Of a stretch of DNA of 64,000 bases, positions 1 through 9,184 are shown piece by piece (the first letter of the stretch is position 1; each line of letters starts with the position of its first letter). The DNA is from Mycolicibacterium rhodesiae. Its GTDB lineage: Bacteria > Actinomycetota > Actinomycetes > Mycobacteriales > Mycobacteriaceae. Made by a program: the position numbers and the translations under genes. The stretch lies in assembly GCF_002086695.1 (NCBI RefSeq), contig NZ_MVIH01000005.1, positions 310,001-374,000 on the forward strand, written 5' to 3'. Below the pieces are notes generated by a model that made no database searches, was not told the origin of the DNA, and saw only the letters and a list, made by a program, of their open reading frames with translations.

Positions 1-351
1 ACGGTGGCGATCGGCGGTCTCGGTTTGATCATCGGCGCCGCGGCGTACGCCTGCGTCGGCCTGGCCCAGGCCTACCGGCTGCCGCCGTACCTGCAGTTCT
101 CCGTCCACATCGTGTTCGCGGTTGCGGCGGTCATCGCCTTGCGACTGGCGCTTCAGGTCACGATGTTGCGAGACGAGGATGTCGACACCTACCCGGCGCT
201 TCCGATTCTCTGTGTGTGGTGTCAGCACGTGGTACCCGACACCAAGTTCTGCCCAGCCTGCGGTGTCGCCGCACAGGCGGCGTCGCAGACTTCCCGGGCC
301 GAGCGTCGAAAAGACCGCCCGCAGCTGCAGATTGCGACGGCGGAATCATGA
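1..351 (+). CDS. Zinc-ribbon membrane protein, 5' end outside the window
   Basis: The frame is open from base 1, so the gene probably starts upstream; the GTG at base 4 is the first start visible. The N-terminal half holds two hydrophobic segments (about residues 2-22 and 32-50). The C-terminal half carries two CxxC pairs, CVWC and CPAC, spaced as in a small zinc ribbon. It overlaps the next gene by ATGA, so the two are translationally coupled. I do not recognise a named family; a membrane protein with a cytosolic zinc ribbon is as far as the sequence goes. Confidence 0.6.
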   Translation, partial: TVAIGGLGLIIGAAAYACVGLAQAYRLPPYLQFSVHIVFAVAAVIALRLALQVTMLRDEDVDTYPALPILCVWCQHVVPDTKFCPACGVAAQAASQTSRAERRKDRPQLQIATAES

Positions 352-1088
352 GCGCCCCGACTGCGCCGCACACATCAGAACTCTATCCCGGTTACGCCGT
401 GGAGCCGGGTGCGTACACCGCTGGGCCCCAACGGTTTACCCCGTTGCGGCGCATGCTCGTGCCACTGGTCGTCACACTGGGGGTCCTGGTCGGAGCCTCG
501 ACGGCGGCCTGGGCGGTGGCCGGTGGCCCGTCAGTGCGTTACGCGTGCCCACCCGATTGCGGGCGGCCGCCGACGGGTGTGCCGGTTCAGGCGAGCCCGC
601 GTTACGTGTCTGCGGACGGCGGGTTCTCGGTGTCCTATCCGGCCGACGGCACCGCCTACAAGGTCACCAAGCAGAACGACGGCGTCTCGGCGACGTACAC
701 CGGGGGCGACGGTGGGGTGATGGAGCTGTTCGGCGTCCCGGCCCAGGGCCGCTCCGCCGAGGAGGTCATCGACGATCTCCTCAAGGACAAGCAGCCCGAC
801 GCGACGGTGGCCTACGTCCTGCCCAACTCGACGGTCGGTTACCAACTCGGGTTCGGTGAAGTGCTCGACGTCTACCCGCAGGGCGGAGCCGGGGCGTCCC
901 GCACGCGGATCGTCGTGATGGCGGCAGTGAAGAATGACCTTGCGCTGGTGGCTGCTGCCATCGGTCCGTACCGCAAGTTCGCACCCGGCAACGGGCCCGG
1001 TGTGCCGTCGGGCGCGAATCTGGAACTGGCGCAGGATCTCGGCAAGTACGTGAACAGCTTCCTGTGGAAGGGCGATCCGCCCCGATAG
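348..1088 (+). CDS. Membrane-anchored secreted protein of unknown function
   Basis: 246 residues from the ATG that overlaps the previous stop codon (ATGA). A Pro/Tyr-rich cytosolic N-terminus of about 35 residues is followed by one strong membrane segment (about residues 37-58). The rest would be extracytoplasmic, with two Cys close together (RYACPPDCG) and an open beta-type region beginning FSVSYPADGTAYKV, which is reminiscent of mycobacterial lipoprotein-like domains. No catalytic motif is visible. Coupling to the zinc-ribbon membrane gene suggests the two act together. Longer upstream frames read into the previous gene and were not used. Confidence 0.65.
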   Translation: MSAPTAPHTSELYPGYAVEPGAYTAGPQRFTPLRRMLVPLVVTLGVLVGASTAAWAVAGGPSVRYACPPDCGRPPTGVPVQASPRYVSADGGFSVSYPADGTAYKVTKQNDGVSATYTGGDGGVMELFGVPAQGRSAEEVIDDLLKDKQPDATVAYVLPNSTVGYQLGFGEVLDVYPQGGAGASRTRIVVMAAVKNDLALVAAAIGPYRKFAPGNGPGVPSGANLELAQDLGKYVNSFLWKGDPPR

Positions 1089-1109
1089 GGCGTCGTACGC
1101 TCAACGGCG

Positions 1110-2150
1110 ATGCTCGAGAGATCCGAGATTCGCTTCCTGCCGGTCGGCGAGCGCCGTCTGGCCTACGAGGTGCGCGGCGACGGTCCGGCGCTGGTGGCAC
1201 CCGCCTGGTGGGTCAGCCATCTCGAACTCGACTGGCAGAACCCCGGCGTGCGGCGGTTCTGGGAGGGCGTCGCGGACGGTTACACCCTGATTCGCTACGA
1301 CCGGCTCGGGGTCGGAATGTCGGACCGCAGGATGCAGCGGAGCGATCTCAGTCTCGACGGTGAAGTCGCGGTGCTGCGTGCGCTGCTCGACGAGCTCGGG
1401 CTCGATCGGGTGTCTCTGATCGGCGGGTCGTCGGGCAGTTGCGCGGCCACGGCCTTCGCCGCCGCTTTCCCTGACCGCGTGGAGCGGCTGGTGTTGTACG
1501 GGTCCTACCCGCACGGTGAGGAGCTGACGGCCCCGGGAGTTGGCGACGCGATCGTGGCCGCGGTGCGCGCGCACTGGGGTCTCGGGTCGCGGATGCTCAG
1601 CGACATCTTCCTCGGCAGCGCCGGGGCGGTGGAGCATGAGCGATTCGCGCGGCTGCAACGTGAGTCGGCGTCTGCGGACACCGCCGCCGAACTGCTGAGC
1701 CTGGTCTACCGCTTCGATGTCCGCGCACACCTTCCGCTGGTGCGTCAGCCGGCGACGGTCGTGCATCGGCGCGATGACCGCGCGGTGCCGTACCGGCTCG
1801 GGCGCGAGGTCGCGGCCGCTATCCCGAATGCGACATTCATTCCGCTGCAGGGGCAATCGCACTTTCCCTGGCATGGTGACGTCGAGTCCGTCATCCGGGC
1901 CTGCCGTCAGGGGCTGATGCCCGAGCAGTCGGCGGAGCCCGCAGCCGACCGTGGGTCCGTGCTGCTGTCCGCGCGGGAACGCGAGATTCTCGCCTGTGTC
2001 GCACACGGTCTCGGTGATCGCGAGATCGCCGAGCAACTCCAACTGAGCCCGCATACCGTGCACCGGCACGTCGCGAACATCCGCCGCAAGCTGGGGGCGA
2101 CATCCCGCACGGCCGCGGTCGCGCAGGCGGCCCGCCTCGGGTTGGTCTGA
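1110..2150 (+). CDS. Alpha/beta hydrolase fused to a LuxR-type DNA-binding domain
   Basis: 346 residues. Residues about 10-270 form an alpha/beta hydrolase: oxyanion region near WWVSHLELDW, nucleophile elbow GGSSG (Ser107), a later acid in RRDDRAVP and a His in GQSHFPW, so the triad looks complete. Residues about 285-346 are a LuxR/GerE helix-turn-helix beginning LSAREREILACVAHGL. Family knowledge: such fusions occur in actinobacteria as adenylate-cyclase-like or hydrolase-linked regulators, where the hydrolase may act as a ligand sensor. Whether this one still hydrolyses is not known. It stands alone, 2 bp from the end of the convergent glycosyltransferase gene, so its own promoter must lie in the short gap at 1089-1109 or upstream. 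Confidence 0.85.
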   Translation: MLERSEIRFLPVGERRLAYEVRGDGPALVAPAWWVSHLELDWQNPGVRRFWEGVADGYTLIRYDRLGVGMSDRRMQRSDLSLDGEVAVLRALLDELGLDRVSLIGGSSGSCAATAFAAAFPDRVERLVLYGSYPHGEELTAPGVGDAIVAAVRAHWGLGSRMLSDIFLGSAGAVEHERFARLQRESASADTAAELLSLVYRFDVRAHLPLVRQPATVVHRRDDRAVPYRLGREVAAAIPNATFIPLQGQSHFPWHGDVESVIRACRQGLMPEQSAEPAADRGSVLLSAREREILACVAHGLGDREIAEQLQLSPHTVHRHVANIRRKLGATSRTAAVAQAARLGLV

Positions 2151-2152
2151 CG

Positions 2153-3439
2153 TTACGGCGTTCGCAGCGGCCATTTCTGCAGCAGACCCTCGACGCGGTC
2201 GGCGCCGTGGCGCACCCCGCCGGTGGCTTCGAACCCGGCTGCCACCGCGGCGGCTCCCTCACCCATGGTCATCGCCTCTTCGACGGCAGAGCGCAGGCGC
2301 CCTGCGGTGAGCCTGCGGGCCGGCAAACGTGTCCCGCACCGCGCGATCTCTACCCGGCGAGCCACTTCGAACTGATCGCGGCCGAAAGGCACCACACAGA
2401 CCGGAATTCCGCGCGCCAAGGCCTTTTGGGTGATGCCCATCCCGCCGTGGGTGATGACGCACACCGTGCGATCCAGGATCGCCGAGTGGGCGGTGAAGCG
2501 TGACAGGGTCACGCCGGGACGTTGCCGCACATCGACGTTGCCGCCGCCGGGCAGCGTCGCGACCACGTGCACCGGCAGCCCTTCCAGTGCGTCGATGGCG
2601 GTGCCGACGAGTTCGTTGTCGGCCTGGGCCAACGACGAGGTTGTCACCAGCACGATGGGGGCCTTGATGTCGTCGAGCCAGGATTCGTCTCCGGTGCGTG
2701 GTGGGTCGAACGCGGCCGGACCGATGAGCTCCACGTTCGGGCCCCAGTCGGTATGCCGGTACTCGAACGGCTTCCCGGTCGCGATCAGCAGCGCCGGGGC
2801 TCGTCGCAACAGCTGGCCTGCGCTGCGCACTGAGGGCAGCCCCAAACGTCTTCGCACCGGCGATATTTCGGATCTGAACGGCACATCGAACACCACGCGG
2901 GTCACCAGCTGTATACCCCAGTCGCGCACGAAGCCGATCGCCCCGGGCCGGGGTGCGACGCCGGCGCCGAACGGCGCGGAGCCGGGGGATCGCAGGTAGG
3001 GGATGAACGGACTGAGCACCGCCCACGGTCCGTGCATGGTCTCGGCCGCCGACTGGGCTCCCCAGCTGTTGGCGTCGATCACGCAGATGTCGGGCTCGAC
3101 ATCGTTGACTGCGGCGCGGAAGTCGTCGACTTCGTACTGGGCGCACTGGCCCAGCACACGCACGGTGTTGCCTGCCGCGCGCAGCACTCCGCCGGTGGCC
3201 GGGCCCGCGCTCTGCAGCGTCTCGATGCGCGGATCGACGGCCTCGGCATCGAAGCCCAACTGGCGGCACAGCTCCACTCCCGCAGCGAGGGTGCGCACGT
3301 GCACCCGGTGACCGCGCGCCGCGAGCTCGGTCAACAGCGCGCAGAACGGGAAGAGGTGGCCCAGCGCGGGTGCGGTGTAGGCCAGTACTACCGCCATCGC
3401 GGCTCGGGCCGGGTCGCGGCGAAAAAGCAGACCACTCAA
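2153..3439 (-). CDS. GT1 (MGT/UGT-type) glycosyltransferase
   Basis: 428 residues with the two-domain layout of GT1 enzymes: an N-terminal acceptor domain starting VVLAYTAPALGHLFPF and a C-terminal nucleotide-sugar domain with the conserved HGGMGITQKALARGIPVCVVPFG-type signature (split across residues about 330-355). These enzymes transfer a sugar to small lipophilic acceptors. The TTG start overlaps the crtB stop (TTGA) and is preceded by AGGAG, so coupling is likely; an ATG 14 codons further in (3397) is the alternative start. Its place after GGPP synthase and phytoene synthase suggests a carotenoid or other isoprenoid acceptor, as for CrtX-type enzymes, but that is inferred from position only. 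Confidence 0.82.
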   Translation of the reverse strand: MSGLLFRRDPARAAMAVVLAYTAPALGHLFPFCALLTELAARGHRVHVRTLAAGVELCRQLGFDAEAVDPRIETLQSAGPATGGVLRAAGNTVRVLGQCAQYEVDDFRAAVNDVEPDICVIDANSWGAQSAAETMHGPWAVLSPFIPYLRSPGSAPFGAGVAPRPGAIGFVRDWGIQLVTRVVFDVPFRSEISPVRRRLGLPSVRSAGQLLRRAPALLIATGKPFEYRHTDWGPNVELIGPAAFDPPRTGDESWLDDIKAPIVLVTTSSLAQADNELVGTAIDALEGLPVHVVATLPGGGNVDVRQRPGVTLSRFTAHSAILDRTVCVITHGGMGITQKALARGIPVCVVPFGRDQFEVARRVEIARCGTRLPARRLTAGRLRSAVEEAMTMGEGAAAVAAGFEATGGVRHGADRVEGLLQKWPLRTP

Positions 3440-4383
3440 CGGCTCCTGTCTCGCAGGCGGGCCGCCCAGGCCCGTCCCAGGCCGGCAGCGGCGACGACGA
3501 CACGCTGCGAAGTGCCGACGGTGGCCCGCTGCGTGAAGATCTCGAAGTCCAGCGCTTCGATACGCGACAGGATTTTCGAGTACAGGGTCAGTGCGGTGTC
3601 AACACAGGGACGGGAAATCGGTGCCAGCATGGCGATTCCCGGCTGGGCTTGCGCGTACACGGCGCGGGTGAGCGCATGCTGTTCCATCAGCGCCGAACGT
3701 ACCCGTGCATCGGTTCGCCGGTGCGCCTGACACCACGAGAGCAGCTCGCGGTCGACTCCATGCGCGGCCAGCTCGTCGGCGGGCAGATACACCCGGCCGC
3801 GAGCAAGGTCTTCGTCGACATCGCGCAGAAAGTTGGTCAGCTGGAACGCTTTTCCCAGTGCCGCGGCGTAGGGCGCGGCCTCCTCGCGCGGGACGACGGT
3901 GCCCAGTACCGGCAACGTCTGGAACCCGATGACCTCGGCTGAGCCGTACATGTAGCGTTCGAGAGCGCTGCGATCCGGATAGTCGGTGACGGTGAGGTCC
4001 ATCCGCATCGAGGCCAAGAAGTCGTCGAACAGCTCCCAGCCGATCTGGTATCGCCGTGCCGTGTCGACGACTGCCGCCAGGATCGGGTCGTCGTCACACG
4101 GTTCGTGATCGACCAGACCGGTGAACAGTTTGTTCGACAGCGCGGTGAGCTCGGAGGTGCGCTGCTCCGGACTCAGGCCGGCGTCGCGGTCGTCGAGGAT
4201 GTCGTCGGCACGACGAGCGAAGGCGTACAGCGCGTGCACGGCCGGGCGCTGGTAGGGGGCCAGCAGCCGGGTGGCCAGAAAGAAGGTTTTGCCGTGGCGG
4301 GCGTTGAGCACGCGGCACTGCCGGTAGGCCTCACGCAGTGCGGGCTGACGGACACCGGCGGCGTCGAGTTCGTAACCGATCAT
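3436..4383 (-). CDS. crtB: Phytoene synthase (squalene/phytoene synthase family)
   Basis: 315 residues from the ATG at 4383, which has a GGTGAG-like ribosome site; an upstream ATG at 4446 would add 21 residues but overlap the preceding gene. Both Asp-rich motifs that bind diphosphate-Mg are present: DDILD near residue 60 and NFLRDVDED near residue 185, plus the ARGRVYLP stretch typical of phytoene synthases. It condenses two geranylgeranyl diphosphates into phytoene. It lies 37 bp after GGPP synthase and overlaps the glycosyltransferase by 4 bp, so substrate supply and use sit in one operon. No phytoene desaturase is present in the window. Confidence 0.93.
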   Translation of the reverse strand: MIGYELDAAGVRQPALREAYRQCRVLNARHGKTFFLATRLLAPYQRPAVHALYAFARRADDILDDRDAGLSPEQRTSELTALSNKLFTGLVDHEPCDDDPILAAVVDTARRYQIGWELFDDFLASMRMDLTVTDYPDRSALERYMYGSAEVIGFQTLPVLGTVVPREEAAPYAAALGKAFQLTNFLRDVDEDLARGRVYLPADELAAHGVDRELLSWCQAHRRTDARVRSALMEQHALTRAVYAQAQPGIAMLAPISRPCVDTALTLYSKILSRIEALDFEIFTQRATVGTSQRVVVAAAGLGRAWAARLRDRSR

Positions 4384-4420
4384 GGGCGGTCTCACCGCGC
4401 CTTCGGACGGTCGGCATACA

Positions 4421-5533
4421 TCAGGCCACCCGCACTGTGCACGCATGCGCCATGCCGGTCAGTGCGTTGCGCGGCTGCTCCGGAATCTGAACGCCGTCAA
4501 GCAGATTCAGCGCACGCGTACGCAGCTGGAGAATCCGGTCCTCGACCCACTGCACCGCGCCGCTGGCATGCACCAATGAGCGCCAGCGCTCTACGGCGTC
4601 ATCATCCAGTTCGGGTAGGGCTCGCAGCTCGTCGAGCTGCGATCGCACTCGTCGGTCGGCCAGTTCGTGGGCTGCCACCAGCACACTGGTCGCTTTGCGG
4701 GACTCCATGTCGGTACCCGCCGATTTCCCGGTCACCTCGGGCGATCCGAAGACACCCAGCACGTCGTCGCGCAGCTGAAAGGCTTCGCCGATGGCCGCAC
4801 CGTATCCCGACAGCGCGTCGAGGACTGCGGCGTCACACCCGGCCATCTCCGCGCCGAGCTCCAGTGGGCGCCGCACGGTGTAGTTCCCCGATTTGCGGCG
4901 CAGCATGTCGAGTACGGCATCCAGCGTCGGCAGGCCGCCGGAACCACCCACCAGGTCGGCACACTGCCCGACCGCCAGCTCCACCCGCATATCGTCGTAG
5001 CGCGGCCACACCCTGGCCAGGGAATCGGCATCGACGCCGCTGCGCCGCAGCATCTGCTCGGCCCACACCAGGCAGAGGTCGGCCAGCAGCGTCGCCGCCG
5101 ACTCGCCGAAACGGTCGGCGGGCCCGCCGAGGGAGCGGTCGCGATGCCATTGCCGCAACCGCACGTGGACCGAGGGCTTGGCCCGGCGCATCACCGAACC
5201 GTCCATCACGTCATCCTGGATGAGCGCGAATGCGTGGAGCAACTCCAGGCTGGCCGACGCCCGCACTGCGGCCTCGCTGGGCCCGGCACCCGACAACCAG
5301 CCCAGGTACATGAACGTCGAGCGCAGATATTTGCCGCCGTCCACGAAGTCCTGCAGTACCTCGCCGGCGATATCGATCCCCGAGTGCGCCAGCCGCGGCA
5401 CACACTCGGTCCGCACGAAATCGCCCACGTGGGCGCGGGCGGCGCTACGCGCGACGTCGAGCAGCCGGGTCGACTCGGGCGACAGCTGACTGCTGGTCTG
5501 CTGCGCACCCGGTTGCCCGGCGACGTGGGTCAT
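4421..5533 (-). CDS. Geranylgeranyl diphosphate synthase (polyprenyl synthetase)
   Basis: 370 residues from the ATG at 5533; an alternative ATG at 5626 overlaps the end of the MMPL gene and would add 31 residues. The first Asp-rich motif DDVMD (about residues 107-111) and the second, RDDVLGVFG, mark a trans-prenyltransferase. GGKYLRSTFMYLG upstream of the first motif and a large KSGNYTVRRPLELG block match mycobacterial GGPP synthases (IdsB/CrtE type). It extends allylic diphosphates with isopentenyl diphosphate. Directly followed by crtB, its natural consumer, which supports a C20 rather than a longer product. The exact product length cannot be read from the sequence. Confidence 0.9.
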   Translation of the reverse strand: MTHVAGQPGAQQTSSQLSPESTRLLDVARSAARAHVGDFVRTECVPRLAHSGIDIAGEVLQDFVDGGKYLRSTFMYLGWLSGAGPSEAAVRASASLELLHAFALIQDDVMDGSVMRRAKPSVHVRLRQWHRDRSLGGPADRFGESAATLLADLCLVWAEQMLRRSGVDADSLARVWPRYDDMRVELAVGQCADLVGGSGGLPTLDAVLDMLRRKSGNYTVRRPLELGAEMAGCDAAVLDALSGYGAAIGEAFQLRDDVLGVFGSPEVTGKSAGTDMESRKATSVLVAAHELADRRVRSQLDELRALPELDDDAVERWRSLVHASGAVQWVEDRILQLRTRALNLLDGVQIPEQPRNALTGMAHACTVRVA

Positions 5534-5603
5534 CAGTGGTGTGCCGGCTCTGTCACCGCTGGTCAACGGCCTGACCCCTTCCTGAGACAAACGATGGCAT
5601 CCA

Positions 5604-7850
5604 TCATTCGGAGTCGACGCCGTCATGGATGGGTTCTTTTTTCGCCCGCGTCGGCGACGGCGTCTGATGACCGGGGATCCGGGCATGCCAGCGGGCAATC
5701 GGGGCCGGTGCCCACCAGTTGTGCCTGCCCAGCAAGTGCATGAAGGCGGGCAGAAGCATCATCCGCACCACGGTGGCGTCGAGGACGATTGCCAAGGTCA
5801 GACCCACCCCGAACATCCGCATGAAGGACACCTTCGCCGCGAACAGCGCGCCAAACGAGATCGTCATGATCGCGGCGGCGGCCGTGACCACCCGACCGGT
5901 GTGAGCTAAGCCTTGTGCCACGGCTTCGTCGTTGGCGAGCCGAGTCCGATCGCTGGCCAGCCAGAATTCGCGGATGCGCGCGACGATGAAGACCTCGTAG
6001 TCCATCGACAGCCCGAACGCGATGCAGAACAGCAGGATCGGCATGTTGGCGACCAGCGTTCCGGTGACCGTGGTGCCCAGCGCTCCGAGATGGCCTTCCT
6101 GAAACACCCAGACGAGCGCACCGAACGACGCCGTCAATGACAGCAGCGTGAGGATCAGTGACTTGACCGGTAGCACCACGCTGCCGGTCAAGATGAACAT
6201 CACCGCGAACATGACCACCGCGATGATGCCGAGCACCACCGGCAGCCGTGAGGTGATCGCGGCAACGCTGTCGAGGCCCACCTGCGTCGCGCCGGTCAGC
6301 CAGACGTCTCGGCCGCCGGGGCCGGGCAGCGCCTCGACGGCGTGGACGGTGTTGACCGCCGCGGGGGAGAACGCCGGCTCGGTGGTGCTGACCGTCAGAA
6401 AGGCCGAGCCGTCGCGCACGCCCGCCATTCCCGACGGAGGACCCGCGCGGACCCCCGCGGCGAAGACAGCCGTCGGCGTGCTCACCTCGGCGACCCCGGG
6501 CACCTGCGACACGGCCATGGCGTAGGTGTCGATGTCCTGGCTTGACACCCCGCCGGCGTCGGGCATCACGACCTTGATCGCGCCTTCGGCATTCTCGGTG
6601 AAGTCGGTACGCAGCATGTCGCCCACCCGGTGAGCCGATGCCGAATTCGGCAGCACCCGTTCATCGGGCAGACCCCACCGGACGCCGAGGAAGGGCAGGC
6701 ACAGGGTCAGTAGCGCTGCCGACCCCAGCACGGCAACGATCCCGGCGCGCCGCGTCATCAACAGCGTTGTGCGATACCAGAATCGGTCGTCGGCGCGCCG
6801 GTGTCTGCCACCGGCGTCCCGTGCGGTCAACCGGCTGCCCAGCAGGACGATCGCCGCAGGCGTGATCACCATGGCGGCAAGGGAACACAGCGCCACGGTG
6901 GCAACGCCGGCGTAGGCGAACGACTTCAGGAAGTACAGCGGAAACACCGCCAGCGCCGCCATCGACATCGCCACGGTGAGCGCGGAGAACAGCACAGTCC
7001 GGCCCGCCGTCGCCATGGTGGCGAGCAGGGCGGCACCCGGTTGCGCGCCGGCGGCGATCTCGTCGCGGTACCGGCTCAGGATGAGCAGGGTGTAGTCCAC
7101 GGCCAAGGCGAGCCCCAGCGCCGCGCTGAGGCTCAGGGCGAAGACCGACACATCGGTGATCGAGGCGATGACGCGGAGCAACGCCAACGAGCCCACGATC
7201 GAGAATGTGCCGACCGAGATCGGCAGCAGCGCGGCCCACACGCCCCTGAAGACCCAGATCAACACCACGAACGTCAGGGGTATCGCGATCGACTCCATGA
7301 CCACGACGTCGCGCTGGGTCTGAGAATTGATCTGCGAGAAGACCATCGCCGAGCCGCCCGCCAGCACGTCGATCTGGGGGTATTTGCCGTGCAGGCTGGC
7401 CGCGACGGCGTCGGCCAGGCGCTGCGCGTGCCCGGGTGCGGCGTCCTCGCCGCCACGAAGACCCACCACGACCAGTCCGGACCGCCCATCCGTGCTGATC
7501 AGCGACGCGGACACGGCCGCAGGCGCCGTCCACGGGGAGACCACCGCAGTGACGGAAGGGTCTCTGCCCGCGCGGTCGGCGATGGCCGTCCCGACGGCGC
7601 GAGCGGCCGCGCTCTGGGCGTTCTGCGGGTCGGTGACGGTGAATACGAGTTGCATGTCGCCTTGGCCGAACGTGTCGGTCAGGATGCGCGTCGCCTGCGC
7701 GGATTCGGCGTCGGGATCGACGAAGCCGCCCGCTTTGAGGTTGCCCGCCGCCGAGGCGCCGAACAGGCCTGCCGCGATCATCACGAACACCGCGCACGCC
7801 ACGATCCGACCTGGTGCTGCCAGGGCCAGCAAGGTCATCCGGTGCAGCAC
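5604..7850 (-). CDS. MMPL-family RND transporter
   Basis: 748 residues with the duplicated RND layout: one N-terminal membrane segment, a large periplasmic loop (about residues 35-185), a five-segment block with GLALAVDYTLLILSRYRDE, a second loop after about residue 375, and a second block with GLSMDYEVFIVARIREF. These paired Asp-Tyr motifs are the proton-relay sites of MMPL proteins. The GTG at 7850 opens the frame; an ATG four codons later (7838) is possible. In mycobacteria such proteins export lipids or envelope components. It is the first gene of the isoprenoid operon, suggesting export of a carotenoid-related or glycosylated lipid, which is inference. Confidence 0.9.
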   Translation of the reverse strand: MLHRMTLLALAAPGRIVACAVFVMIAAGLFGASAAGNLKAGGFVDPDAESAQATRILTDTFGQGDMQLVFTVTDPQNAQSAAARAVGTAIADRAGRDPSVTAVVSPWTAPAAVSASLISTDGRSGLVVVGLRGGEDAAPGHAQRLADAVAASLHGKYPQIDVLAGGSAMVFSQINSQTQRDVVVMESIAIPLTFVVLIWVFRGVWAALLPISVGTFSIVGSLALLRVIASITDVSVFALSLSAALGLALAVDYTLLILSRYRDEIAAGAQPGAALLATMATAGRTVLFSALTVAMSMAALAVFPLYFLKSFAYAGVATVALCSLAAMVITPAAIVLLGSRLTARDAGGRHRRADDRFWYRTTLLMTRRAGIVAVLGSAALLTLCLPFLGVRWGLPDERVLPNSASAHRVGDMLRTDFTENAEGAIKVVMPDAGGVSSQDIDTYAMAVSQVPGVAEVSTPTAVFAAGVRAGPPSGMAGVRDGSAFLTVSTTEPAFSPAAVNTVHAVEALPGPGGRDVWLTGATQVGLDSVAAITSRLPVVLGIIAVVMFAVMFILTGSVVLPVKSLILTLLSLTASFGALVWVFQEGHLGALGTTVTGTLVANMPILLFCIAFGLSMDYEVFIVARIREFWLASDRTRLANDEAVAQGLAHTGRVVTAAAAIMTISFGALFAAKVSFMRMFGVGLTLAIVLDATVVRMMLLPAFMHLLGRHNWWAPAPIARWHARIPGHQTPSPTRAKKEPIHDGVDSE

Positions 7851-8082
7851 AGCGGCTTACCTCGCTTCCCGACCGAAGGCGACCATGTACCGACCAGCTT
7901 GTGGAAGATCGCCGACCCGCGAAACCGAACTGACGCCTTCGTCACTGAGATGTCACGGTTGGCCGATCCCGGGCCGCCGTGCTTGATGTGGGCCACCCGG
8001 GTGCAGCAGAGTGAGGTGCGGATCGGGTCGATCGGCGAACCGGCGCTTGTGACCGACAGTGATGCAAAGGAGCGTGTTGGTG

Positions 8083-9006
8083 ATGCAGGTAAGCATGTTC
8101 GGGCAACTCAGCGGAACGGGCAGCGACTCACCGATCGATGCGACGATCGCCAACCTGGCAATGCTGCGTGACGAGGGCTTCAAGCGGGTGTGGATGAGCC
8201 AATTACCCTACGAGCCAGATCTTTTCGAGGTGCTTGCGATCGCCCTGCACGAGGTCGACACTATCGAAGTCGCCAGCGGGGTGGTGCCGATCCAGAACCA
8301 GCATCCGATGCTCATGGCGCAACGCGCCCTCACCCTGAGTCTGGCTTCGGGCGGCCGATTCACGCTGGGGCTGGGGATGACCCATCAAGCGGTCACCGAA
8401 GGCATGTGGGGGATCCCGTGGGACAAGCCGGTACGCCGGCTCAACGAATACCTCGACGGTCTGTTGCCCCTGTTGGCCGGTGAGCCCGCCGACGCGGCAG
8501 GGGAGACGGTGACCACCCGGGGCGCCCTGATGATCTCGGGGGCACCCCGGCCCGAGGTGTACATCGCGGCCCTCGGTCCACAGCTGCTGAAGATCGCCGG
8601 CCGGCGGACCGCGGGAACCTGCACGTGGATGACCGGACCGAAGACACTGGCCGAGCATGTCGGACCGGTACTGCGTGAGGCCGCGGAGGGCGCCGGGCGA
8701 ACCGGCGCGGTTCGGGTCGCCGCGTCCCTTCCGATCAGCGTCACCGACGACGTGGACGCGGCCCGCGCGCAGGCGGCCGAACAGTTCGCCGTCTACGGTC
8801 AGCTGCCGTCGTACCGTGCGATGCTCGATCGTGAGGGCTACGCCGGCCCGGAGGATGCCGCCATCATCGGTGACGAGGAGACGGTGCGTGGCCGACTCGA
8901 CGAGCTGGCCGCGGCCGGTGTCGACGAGTACGTCGCCGCGACGTTCGATTCGTCGGCGGAGGGCCGGGCGCGCACCCGGGCTCTGCTGCGCGCCTACGAC
9001 GCGTAG
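8083..9006 (+). CDS. LLM-class (F420-dependent type) oxidoreductase
   Basis: 307 residues with the luciferase-like monooxygenase barrel. Typical stretches are the N-terminal beta strand MQVSMFGQLSG, the GVVPIQNQHPMLMAQRALTLSLASGGRFTLGLG block (residues about 70-100) and an EYLDGLLPLLAG helix. The family uses F420 or FMN; the actinobacterial setting and sequence favour F420, but cofactor choice cannot be proven here. GGAG at 8069-8072 sits 10 bp before the ATG at 8083; GTG at 8080 and an in-frame GTG at 8059 are alternatives. It is transcribed divergently from the MMPL operon across about 230 bp that hold no other gene. Confidence 0.85.
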   Translation: MQVSMFGQLSGTGSDSPIDATIANLAMLRDEGFKRVWMSQLPYEPDLFEVLAIALHEVDTIEVASGVVPIQNQHPMLMAQRALTLSLASGGRFTLGLGMTHQAVTEGMWGIPWDKPVRRLNEYLDGLLPLLAGEPADAAGETVTTRGALMISGAPRPEVYIAALGPQLLKIAGRRTAGTCTWMTGPKTLAEHVGPVLREAAEGAGRTGAVRVAASLPISVTDDVDAARAQAAEQFAVYGQLPSYRAMLDREGYAGPEDAAIIGDEETVRGRLDELAAAGVDEYVAATFDSSAEGRARTRALLRAYDA

Positions 9007-9109
9007 GTCAACCGCCCGGCGTCCGCGACGCCGATGAGCCGCAGTGCCAACGCCGAACGCGGCGCCGGCCATCCCGGTGCGCCCCATTTGTACCGGTGAG
9101 ATAGATCAC

Positions 9110-9137
9110 TTGACATCGGTGGAATCGCAGGTAGTGG
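9110..9137 (+). promoter_or_regulatory. Possible promoter of the cutinase gene
   Basis: TTGACA at 9110-9115 is a perfect -35 match; 16 bp later TAGTGG at 9132-9137 is a poor -10. It lies about 50 bp before the cutinase ATG, where a promoter would be expected. Confidence 0.35.
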
Positions 9138-9184
9138 AACCCGCTTGTAGCAGGCAGAAGCCGCTCGAGGATGGGGACGATCTG

